Shown here: positions 29,306 to 36,072 of the stretch, in pieces | Layout of the letters: every line of letters begins with the position of its first letter | How positions within the stretch are numbered: position 1 is the first letter of the stretch | Source: Prevotella sp. | GTDB taxonomy: Bacteria; Bacteroidota; Bacteroidia; Bacteroidales; Bacteroidaceae | Direction of reading: 5' to 3' | Length of the DNA: 55,877 bases | Assembly (NCBI GenBank): GCA_017417465.1 | Contig: JAFPZD010000252.1 | Span: forward strand, 1 to 55,877 | Position numbers and translations under genes: made by a program | The notes under the pieces: model-generated | Databases searched by the model: none | What the model was told of the DNA's origin: nothing | The model's input: the letters and a program-made list of their open reading frames with translations, nothing else

Positions 29306-31158
29306 CCATCGCCGCCCTCATCGCAGCAGCACTGACGACCCGCGCCACCGACTACGTCGTTGAGCCGGGGGCGTTCACCATCGAGCAGGCCTTGCAACAG
29401 GCCCGCCTCGACCGCTTGCACAATTCACAATTCACAATTAACAATTCACAATTCACAATTCACAATTCACACTTCTCAATTCACAATTCACAATTCCCAA
29501 TTCTCAATTCACAATTCACCATCCGCCTGCGGCCGGGGGTTTACCGCCTCACGCAGCCCGTCATCCTCCGCCCTGAGGACAGTGGCACGCGCATCGTCGG
29601 CGGCCCCGGCGTTGTCATCAGCGGTGGGGTGCAGATCACGGGCTGGAAGCGGCAGGGGCGGCTCTGGGTTGCCGACGTGCCGCTATGGAACGGCCGCCCT
29701 CTGGAGTTCCGCCAGCTGTGGGTCAACGGCCGTAAGGCTGTCCGTGCCCGCAACGTGCCCGCCACCACGGCCGACGGCACCGACCCCTTCGAGCAGATGC
29801 CCCGCATCCTCAGCGTCGACAAGGCCCGCGAGACCATCTACGTCCCTCGCTCGGCAATTCTCAAGTCTCAAGTCTCAATTCTCAATTCACAATTCCCCGA
29901 GCTCGTTCTCCACGAGATGTGGTGCATCGCCAACCTCCGCGTCAAGGACATCCGCATCGAGGGCGACTCGGCTGCCATCACCTTCCACAACCCTGAGAGT
30001 CACATCCACTTCATGCACCCCTGGCCGTCGCCGATGGTGACGCCCGACGGCAAGCACAACTCCGCCTTCTTCCTTACCAACGCGCGTGAACTGCTCGACG
30101 AGCCGGGCGAGTGGTTTCTCGACACCGAGAGCCGCAAGCTCTACTACATGCCACGTCACGACGAGGACATGCTGACGGCCGACGTAGAGGCGCCAGCCTT
30201 GGAGACGCTGCTGAGGGTGGAGGGCACACCCGACAATCCCGTCACCGACGTCAGCCTCGAAGGCCTCACCTTCAGCCACGCCACGTGGATGCGGCCCTCC
30301 CTGCAAGGCCACGCGCCGCTGCAGGCGGGTATGTACATGATTGAGGCCTACAAGATACGCCCACAGATCAGCCGACCCAATGGCGACCACAAGCTCGACA
30401 ACCAAGGGTGGGTAGGGCGGCCCGCTGCTGCCGTCGTGGTCAACACGGCCCAGAACGTCAGTTTCACCGACTGCACCTTCGAGCACATGGCCTCTACCGC
30501 ACTCGACTACCACCGCTACACCCGCGGTGGCACCGTCAGCCGCTGCCGCTTCCACGACATCGGCGGCACCGCCATCCTCGCAGGCTCCTTCGGCCCCGAA
30601 GGCCACGAGGCCCACCTGCCCTACGATCCCGCCGACCGTCGTGAGACGTGCACCGCGCTCACCATCACCGACAACCGCATCGACGACGCAGCCAACGAGG
30701 ACTGGGGCGCCATCGGCATTGCCGCCGGCTTCGTTCGGGGCATCTGCATCGCGCACAACGAGATCTCAAACGTCTCCTACACCGGCATCTCCCTGGGCTG
30801 GGGGTGGAACCAGCAGACCTGCGCCATGGCTGACAACACCGTCCGCGCCAACTACATCCATCATTACGCCCGCCACATGTACGACACGGCCGGCATCTAC
30901 ACCCTCGGCTCACAGCCACACACATTCGTCGAGCAGAACGTTGTCGACAGCATCTACACGCCCTCCTACGTTCACGACCCCAACCACTGGTTCTACCTCT
31001 ACACCGACGAGGGCAGCAGCTACATCACCGTACGTAACAACTGGACGCCCGCCGAAAAGTTCCTGCGCAACGCCAACGGTCCCGGCTGCACCTGGGAGAA
31101 CAACGGTCCCCATGTCGCTGACAGCATCCGCAACGCCGCAGGCATCCGGCACCCCTAA
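29284..31158 (+). CDS. GH141-like right-handed beta-helix glycosidase (second copy)
   Basis: 624 residues; signal peptide about 1-21 (ALTTRA). The ATG at 29284 lies inside the end of GH127 (22-bp overlap), so translation is probably coupled. Beta-helix motifs parallel the copy at 17003: LRPEDSGTRIVGG, TFSHATWMRPSLQGHAPLQA, HMASTALDYHRYTRGG, GGTAILAGSF, NEDWGAIGIAAGFV and YDTAGIYTLGSQPH. Probable alpha-L-fucosidase or related activity on rhamnogalacturonan II. Two heptamer patches are built into it. The first (residues about 46-78) reads as five HNSQFTI-like heptapeptides in a loop between the N-terminal strand and the conserved RLRPGVYRL. The second (about 194-207, SQVSILNSQF) aligns with LNSQ in the other copy. 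The two copies are clearly diverged, so different linkages are likely. Confidence 0.8.
   Translation: MDTRRLLTIAALIAAALTTRATDYVVEPGAFTIEQALQQARLDRLHNSQFTINNSQFTIHNSHFSIHNSQFPILNSQFTIRLRPGVYRLTQPVILRPEDSGTRIVGGPGVVISGGVQITGWKRQGRLWVADVPLWNGRPLEFRQLWVNGRKAVRARNVPATTADGTDPFEQMPRILSVDKARETIYVPRSAILKSQVSILNSQFPELVLHEMWCIANLRVKDIRIEGDSAAITFHNPESHIHFMHPWPSPMVTPDGKHNSAFFLTNARELLDEPGEWFLDTESRKLYYMPRHDEDMLTADVEAPALETLLRVEGTPDNPVTDVSLEGLTFSHATWMRPSLQGHAPLQAGMYMIEAYKIRPQISRPNGDHKLDNQGWVGRPAAAVVVNTAQNVSFTDCTFEHMASTALDYHRYTRGGTVSRCRFHDIGGTAILAGSFGPEGHEAHLPYDPADRRETCTALTITDNRIDDAANEDWGAIGIAAGFVRGICIAHNEISNVSYTGISLGWGWNQQTCAMADNTVRANYIHHYARHMYDTAGIYTLGSQPHTFVEQNVVDSIYTPSYVHDPNHWFYLYTDEGSSYITVRNNWTPAEKFLRNANGPGCTWENNGPHVADSIRNAAGIRHP
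29420..29517 (+). repeat. Fourteen contiguous heptamers inside GH141-like gene 2
   Basis: 98 bp of ACAATTC and one- to two-base variants (ACAATTA, ACACTTC, TCAATTC, CCAATTC). Read in any of the three forward frames the perfect repeat gives the same heptapeptide HNSQFTI with no stop. The opposite strand contains TGA. The DNA is AT-rich in a GC-rich gene. A change of one unit would shift the downstream frame. Confidence 0.92.
29864..29905 (+). repeat. Six heptamers, second patch in GH141-like gene 2
   Basis: GCAATTC, TCAAGTC (twice), TCAATTC (twice) and ACAATTC, in the same orientation and of the same family as 29420-29517. Confidence 0.85.
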
Positions 31159-31180
31159 ACCTCGGCCTGCCGCCCCTCCC

Positions 31181-31320
31181 GTCTGTCGGGTGGGCGGCAT
31201 ATTTTCCGCCACTCCCCCTCCCGCCTGCCGGGCCGTCACTCCCCCTCCACCCTGCCGGGCCTCATATTTGCCGCCACCGTCCCTCCTCCACCTGTCGTGT
31301 GGGCGGCATATTTGCCGCCA
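31181..31320. repeat. Three REP-like GC-rich palindromic units
   Basis: The intergenic leader of the GH43 gene holds three related units, at about 31181-31211, 31250-31275 and 31291-31320. Each runs CTGTCGGGTG (or a variant) into GGCGGCATATTTGCCGCC, which is almost its own reverse complement. A fourth copy lies inverted at 49945-49972. Confidence 0.7.
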
Positions 31321-31390
31321 CCGCCTCCTCCCCAACACCGAAACCCCTAAACTCATTTCACTTATAATTGTCATTTTAAAAGTTGTTTTC

Positions 31391-34300
31391 ATGAAAAAGC
31401 TAAGCATTATTCTTTCCCACCTGCTCATGGTAGGCCTGCTAAACGCGGCCCATGCGCAGCAGACCTTCACCAACCCAGTCATCCGCAACTCGGTGCCCGA
31501 CCCCAGCATCATCAAGGCACACGACGGCTACTACTATCTGGTAGGCACCGAGGACATCGGCAACGTGCCCGTCTTTCGCAGCCACAACTTGGTGGACTGG
31601 CAGCAAACGGGCACCGCGTTTACCAACGACACGCACCCCAATTGGTTGACTGACGGCGCCGTCTGGGCACCCGACATCAACTACATCGGCGGGCAGTACG
31701 TCATGTACTACTCGCTCTCGAAGTGGGGCGAAGGCACCTTCAACGGCATCGGCGTAGCTGTGGCCAACCGTCCTGAGGGCCCCTACGCTGCGCCTTCCGG
31801 CAATACGTCCGGCAAGCTCTTCACGTCGTCAGAGATCGGTGTCGAGAACAGCATCGACCCCTTCTTCATGGCCGACAATGGCAAGAACTACCTCTTCTGG
31901 GGCTCGTTCAACGGCATCTACTGCATAGAGCTCTCCGACGATGGTCTCTCCGTCAAGTCAGGTGCATCGGCAACCAAGGTCATCAACAATACCGTGGAGG
32001 CCTCGTCCATCATCAAGCACGACGGCTACTACTACTTCATCGGCTCCGCAGGCACCTGCTGCGAAGGTACAAACAGCACCTACAAGCTCGTCATGGCGCG
32101 CAGCACCTCGCTCGCCAGCGGGTACACGAACAAGAACGGGCAGGCAGTTCAAAGCGACGGCCTTTTGGGTATTGGCCGCTACGACCTCACCGACCTGCTC
32201 ACCAAGAATAGCGAAGTCATCGGCCCGGGCCACTGCTCGGAAATCGTGCAGGACAACAGTGGCGACTACTGGTTCGTCTATCACGGCTTCGACGCCAACG
32301 ATGTGGATGCCGGCCGTCAGGTGTTCCTCTCGCAAGTGAAGTGGGGCAGCGACGGATGGCCCTACATCGAGGGCGGACATCCTGTCATCTCCAACCCGAC
32401 GCGTCCTGCCCTCCCAGTCGCCCACGAAATCAGCAACGCCCAACAGCTGCTCGACTTTGCCCAGATGGTCAACGAGGGCAACGGCCATGTGGATGCTGTC
32501 CTCACGGCCGACATCGACATGACGGGCATCAGCGACTTCCCGGGCATTGGCAACGACGACAGCAACTACCAGCGCTACCACGCCACCTTCGACGGTCAGG
32601 GCCACCGCATCAAGAACCTCCACATGACGGGCAAGAACATCGCACTCTTCCCCGTCGTCAGCGACAACACCGTCATCCGCAACCTCATCATCGACGCCTC
32701 CTGCTCATTCACGGGCAGCGACCGCAACGCCGCCTTCGTCAGTGCCTGCAACTGGGACGAGTGGGGCAGCAAGAAGGTGGAGTTCTACAACTGCGGCAAC
32801 GAGGCCAATGTGGAAGGCACAGGCAAAAACTGCGGCGCCTTCCTGGGCTGTAACTACGACGGCGACATCGCCATCGTCATGCAGAACTGCTACAACACCG
32901 GCAACATCACGGGCGGCGAGGAGACGGCTGCCTTCTCCGGCTGGATAGGCACTCACGGCAACAGTCGCATCGACCATTGCTACAACACTGGCACGGTGAC
33001 AGGCATGGACGGCAACCAGAACAACCTCTTCCGAGGCACCGCCGGTGGCGCATGGTACCTCGAAAACTGTTACGACACCCACTACGACCACAACTGCCCG
33101 AAGATCGACGACGGCACCCTTGCCTCGGGTGAGCTCTGCTACAAGCTCAATCAGGGACAGAGCGATCCACAATGGCACCAACTGCTCGGCACCGACGACA
33201 AGCCCCTGCCGGTAGGCGAAGGCAATTTCGTCTACCACAACGGCGACTTCTATTGCTATGGCGTCAGCAAGGGCACCGAGAGCTACAGCAACACCAACAG
33301 CGCCAACACCGACCCCCACCAGTTCTCCGCCGACGACGACCTCTGTGACATATGCTTCCAGCACAACGTCATGAGCGGACGCGAGCCGGCACGGGTCGAC
33401 GGCACCTACCAGATCGGCAGCATCGGCAACCTCGTCTGGTTCGCTAATGCCGTCAACAGTGGTGCTGGTGTCACCTACGCTGCCGCCCTCACGGCCGACA
33501 TCGATCAGGGACGTGCCGCCTACACACCCATCGGCACACCGGCCAACGTCTATCACGGACAGTTCGACGGACAGGCGCACAGCATCACGCTCCACCTCGA
33601 TAATGCCGGCTACGACTATCAGGGCATCTTCGGCGTCATCACCGACGGTGTCCGCATTGCGAACCTCGTAGCGCGCGGCACCATCAGGGGCAAGAGCTAT
33701 GTGGGTGGCATCGCCGGCGGCACCAATGGCGGCAGCAACAATGCCCAGAAGACCACACTCGAGAACTGTGGCAACGAGGCCACCGTCACGGCTACAGGCG
33801 TGAATGCCGGTGCCATGATTGGCGTCAACATGGAAGGCTCGGCCTCGTTCATCTTCAACAACTGCTACAACGTAGGAGCCATCAGCGGCAACGAGAGCGG
33901 TGCCCTCTCAGGCTGGTCAGGCGGAGGATGGAGTGCTTTCACCAACTGCTACAATGCCGCCACGGTGAACGGCGGCAGCGCAGCCGACTTCAGCCGTAAC
34001 AACGGCACCCGCTACGTGAACTGCTACTACATGGAAGGGTGCAACAACAGCAGCCGTGACGCTTCAGGACAACTGGAACCGGTCACGGCCGCCCAGCTGG
34101 CCAACGGTGAGCTGCTCGACAAGCTCAATAGTAACGACGGCACCCATTGGTATCAGAACGCCAACGACCCCTACCCACTGCCCTTCGAGCACCCTTCAGC
34201 CGTGACCCTCGACGAGACATCCACCGTGGCTCCCGTCGCCGCCCAGCATGTGGACGTGACAGTCTACCGCACCATCGCAGCCGACAGCTGGAGTACCATC

Positions 34301-34879
34301 TGCCTCCCCTTTGCCATCACTGCCGACAAGATAGAAGGTGCTTTCGGAACAGGTGTCGTCGTCAGAGACTTCACTGGCTACGACTATGACGCCGCCAACG
34401 ACCACATTACGGTGAACTTCTCAGATGTGGCGACCATGGAGGCCAACCATCCCTACATCATCAAGATTGCTGGCGAAGGCATCACGCAATTCACCGTCCC
34501 GAATGTCGACCTGCAGCCAAGCAAAGACCCGCGCGTGTCGTGTGGAACTGCTGACAAGATGGAGGACTTCGTGGGAACGTTCGTGGCCGATTTCGACTTC
34601 TTTAATGCGGCGACAAACACACCGCTATATATTAGCGGCAACCAGTTCTGGTATGCCTCAGCGCAGACGAAGCCCATGAAAGCCTTCCGTGCCTATTTCG
34701 ACTTTACCGACGACAACGTTGCGGAATCGCGAATCAAAATGTCCTTCGGCGTCTCGACAGGCATCAGCAACGTCGCGTCGCAGGCCGAGCGTGGATACCA
34801 CAACCTGAACGGTCAGCGGGTGGCAGCGCCATCGCACGGCATCTTCATTCAAAACGGCAAGAAAGTCGTGATTAAGTGA
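31391..34879 (+). CDS. GH43 glycosidase with GLUG-like beta-helix modules
   Basis: 1162 residues; signal peptide about 1-22 (LLNAAHAQ). The start at 31391 follows the intergenic palindromes. GH43 five-bladed propeller about 25-330: base D37 (SVPDPSII), pKa modulator D156 (NSIDPFF), acid E284 (GHCSEIVQ). Such enzymes remove alpha-L-arabinofuranose or beta-xylose; the subfamily is not clear. Two GLUG-like beta-helix modules follow (about 340-600 and 670-880), rich in NCYNTGNITGG-type repeats. Next come a small domain with DSWSTICLPFAITAD and MKAFRAYFDF, common in Prevotella secreted proteins, and the tail YHNLNGQRVAAPSHGIFI...NGKKVVIK. Probably surface-anchored or secreted, with the repeats acting as a spacer or binding region. 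No near-consensus promoter is visible. It may be read through from GH141 or have its own weak start. Confidence 0.84.
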   Translation: MKKLSIILSHLLMVGLLNAAHAQQTFTNPVIRNSVPDPSIIKAHDGYYYLVGTEDIGNVPVFRSHNLVDWQQTGTAFTNDTHPNWLTDGAVWAPDINYIGGQYVMYYSLSKWGEGTFNGIGVAVANRPEGPYAAPSGNTSGKLFTSSEIGVENSIDPFFMADNGKNYLFWGSFNGIYCIELSDDGLSVKSGASATKVINNTVEASSIIKHDGYYYFIGSAGTCCEGTNSTYKLVMARSTSLASGYTNKNGQAVQSDGLLGIGRYDLTDLLTKNSEVIGPGHCSEIVQDNSGDYWFVYHGFDANDVDAGRQVFLSQVKWGSDGWPYIEGGHPVISNPTRPALPVAHEISNAQQLLDFAQMVNEGNGHVDAVLTADIDMTGISDFPGIGNDDSNYQRYHATFDGQGHRIKNLHMTGKNIALFPVVSDNTVIRNLIIDASCSFTGSDRNAAFVSACNWDEWGSKKVEFYNCGNEANVEGTGKNCGAFLGCNYDGDIAIVMQNCYNTGNITGGEETAAFSGWIGTHGNSRIDHCYNTGTVTGMDGNQNNLFRGTAGGAWYLENCYDTHYDHNCPKIDDGTLASGELCYKLNQGQSDPQWHQLLGTDDKPLPVGEGNFVYHNGDFYCYGVSKGTESYSNTNSANTDPHQFSADDDLCDICFQHNVMSGREPARVDGTYQIGSIGNLVWFANAVNSGAGVTYAAALTADIDQGRAAYTPIGTPANVYHGQFDGQAHSITLHLDNAGYDYQGIFGVITDGVRIANLVARGTIRGKSYVGGIAGGTNGGSNNAQKTTLENCGNEATVTATGVNAGAMIGVNMEGSASFIFNNCYNVGAISGNESGALSGWSGGGWSAFTNCYNAATVNGGSAADFSRNNGTRYVNCYYMEGCNNSSRDASGQLEPVTAAQLANGELLDKLNSNDGTHWYQNANDPYPLPFEHPSAVTLDETSTVAPVAAQHVDVTVYRTIAADSWSTICLPFAITADKIEGAFGTGVVVRDFTGYDYDAANDHITVNFSDVATMEANHPYIIKIAGEGITQFTVPNVDLQPSKDPRVSCGTADKMEDFVGTFVADFDFFNAATNTPLYISGNQFWYASAQTKPMKAFRAYFDFTDDNVAESRIKMSFGVSTGISNVASQAERGYHNLNGQRVAAPSHGIFIQNGKKVVIK

Positions 34880-34914
34880 ACACAACAGTAAGAACTAAAA
34901 AGACTGAATCGAGT

Positions 34915-35079
34915 ATGAAAAAGTATTATGATGCGCCCTGCACGGAGATGACAACCACAACAGTGGAGTCACTGCTAACGACGGTGTCGGCTGACGACAT
35001 CAGCCATGGTGGAACGGACGATGGCACCCATGAGGCCGACTCACGCCACTTTGACCTCTGGGATAGCGAAGACGAATAA
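34915..35079 (+). CDS. Small acidic-tailed peptide, MKKxYxxP family
   Basis: 54 residues. MKKYYDAPCTEMTTTTVESL resembles a large group of short uncharacterised Bacteroidales proteins with an MKKxYxxP start, a central SLLTTVS-like leader end, and a C-terminus rich in Asp, Glu and Trp (HFDLWDSEDE). The ATG at 34915 is chosen over 34876, which overlaps the GH43 stop. No transmembrane segment is present. The middle (LLTTVSADDISHGG) could be a processing site, but no protease, radical-SAM or transporter partner is near. The gene follows GH43 by 35 bp and is the last of the plus-strand arm. It could be a peptide pheromone, a small regulatory protein or a non-functional relic; I cannot assign a function. 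Confidence 0.6.
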   Translation: MKKYYDAPCTEMTTTTVESLLTTVSADDISHGGTDDGTHEADSRHFDLWDSEDE

Positions 35080-35089
35080 AAAACGAGCA

Positions 35090-35126
35090 AGCCCGCAACC
35101 CCCGTGTGTGTCTGGGGCTGCGGGCT
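35090..35126. terminator. Putative bidirectional terminator after the plus arm
   Basis: AGCCCGCAACCCC at 35090-35102 pairs with GGGGCTGCGGGCT at 35114-35126 (one mismatch). There is no T-run on the plus side; an A-run at 35078-35083 would give a T-run for minus-strand transcripts. Confidence 0.55.
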
Positions 35127-35286
35127 ACATTCGCTCTCGCGCTCGGTCGCTCCTCACGAACGACATGAAAAGTTACCACTTTTCAGCACCGAAAGCAAAT
35201 TTCCGCAGCTTTAACGCCCGATAATCCCAAAGTGGTCATTAGAAACAATTCCGTAAGAGACCGATTCGGGATAATCGATGTCGCGC

Positions 35287-35320
35287 TAAATGACACTTGC
35301 TAAATGTACCAAATGTACCC
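35287..35320 (+). repeat. Left terminal inverted repeat
   Basis: 34 bp containing the doubled motif AATGTACC AAATGTACC near its inner end; complementary to 35942-35975. Confidence 0.8.
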
Positions 35321-35472
35321 TTTCCGCTTTCCGCAGTAAACACAGGGGTTTCCGGCGTTTTACCCCCCAAAATACAACTTAGGTATACCTAAAAAAACAC
35401 CCCCCAAAACCCACCACCAACCCCTCCCCAAGGGATGGCAGTTTGAATAGTTCTTCCGCAGCACGCCAGCTT

Positions 35473-35699
35473 CTATGTGAGCACCAGTGCATAGAGGCCG
35501 CTCGCGTTGATGACGACTGTTCGGGTTTCGTAGGCAGTATCCCGAATTGAGAGGGTGCCCTTGTCTTCATCATCCACGCGTTGCTGGATGGCCTTGGAGG
35601 TGTTGCTATACCCAGCGCCTCTGCCACTTCCTTACCCACGAACCAGGTCTCGCCCTTCTCGTTGGTCATTGTCCGGATCTCCAGTTTGCCTTTATCCAC
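35473..35699 (-). pseudogene. BRO-N phage antirepressor-type domain, frameshifted and truncated
   Basis: The reading starts at GTG 35699 and gives KLEIRTMTNEKGETWFVGKE then VAEALG, a typical BRO-N start. One base is then missing around the glycine codon. In the next frame the match continues: GYSNTSKAIQQRVDDEDKG, then LSIRDTAYETRTVVINASGL, YALVLT, and a TAG stop at 35475-35473. About 76 codons remain and the C-terminal part of the family is absent. BRO-N proteins are DNA-binding antirepressors of phages and mobile elements. A good -7 box survives upstream (35749-35756), so decay is probably recent. An alternative is programmed frameshifting, but the missing C-terminus argues for a relic. Confidence 0.78.
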
Positions 35700-35748
35700 C
35701 TTATTGTTTTAAAGACAACACAGACAACAAAAACAACTTATTGAACAC

Positions 35749-35756
35749 CAAAGGTA
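35749..35756 (-). promoter_or_regulatory. -7 box ahead of the BRO-N remnant
   Basis: The minus strand reads TACCTTTG (TAnnTTTG consensus), 50 bp before the GTG at 35699. The -33 region is not convincing. Confidence 0.45.
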
Positions 35757-35941
35757 CGAAGGGACAACATCCTTGGGCGCAAGCGCCCATCCGCAACAAC
35801 CCATCGATGGTACGCCGTCTACCTCACCACCGCCAAAATAACAATGCGCAACCGCTCCCCTGCCTGATGGGAGTGGTTAAGGGTGCACCCCTAACGGGTG
35901 GCCCTGAGTGTTTGTTGTAAAATATTGTCGTAAATAAGGGC

Positions 35942-35975
35942 GGGTACATTTGGTACATTTAGCAGGTGTCATTTA
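35942..35975 (-). repeat. Right terminal inverted repeat
   Basis: Partner of 35287-35320; 33 of 34 positions are complementary. Confidence 0.8.
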
Positions 35976-35995
35976 CAACGTCACGCCCTCGATGT

Positions 35996-36061
35996 GCCGG
36001 ACGCATCAATTCGAAAAGCCGGACACATCAATTCGAAATGTCGGACACATCAATTCGAATA
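35996..36061. repeat. Three-copy 22-bp array downstream of PL1 gene 2
   Basis: Units start at 35996, 36018 and 36040, each GCCGGACACATCAATTCGAA or nearly so. Each contains ATTCGAA, part of a TTCGAA palindrome. The array ends 12 bp before the PL1 stop codon on the minus strand. Confidence 0.85.
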
Positions 36062-36072
36062 GTTGGAGAGGG

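Larger units (their letters stand above)
35287..35975. mobile_element. 689-bp element with 34-bp terminal inverted repeats, remnant
   Basis: The arms 35287-35320 and 35942-35975 are reverse complements with one mismatch (T35297 against G35965). Read outward-in from the right end they start GGGTACATTTGGTACATTTA. Between them lie a frameshifted BRO-N gene with its promoter and several hairpins. A defective transposon, MITE-like element or prophage scar would all fit. No transposase remains. The insertion point is the convergence zone, where it breaks no PUL gene. Confidence 0.55.
35080..36072. other. Gene-poor convergence zone between the two arms
   Basis: The 993 bp between the stops of the plus and minus arms. 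It contains the hairpin at 35090-35126, the inverted-repeat-bounded element 35287-35975 with its BRO-N remnant, the perfect palindrome TTAGGTATACCTAA at 35379-35392, three short hairpins (35774-35789, 35850-35878, 35877-35894) and the 22-bp array 35996-36061. I see no intact gene. Confidence 0.7.

Noticed and set aside
35275-35995. TCGATGT at 35275-35281 and 35989-35995 as a target-site duplication of the inverted-repeat element
   Set aside because: The distances to the arms are unequal (5 bp against 13 bp) and a 7-bp match is expected by chance at this scale. It does not count as support for transposition.
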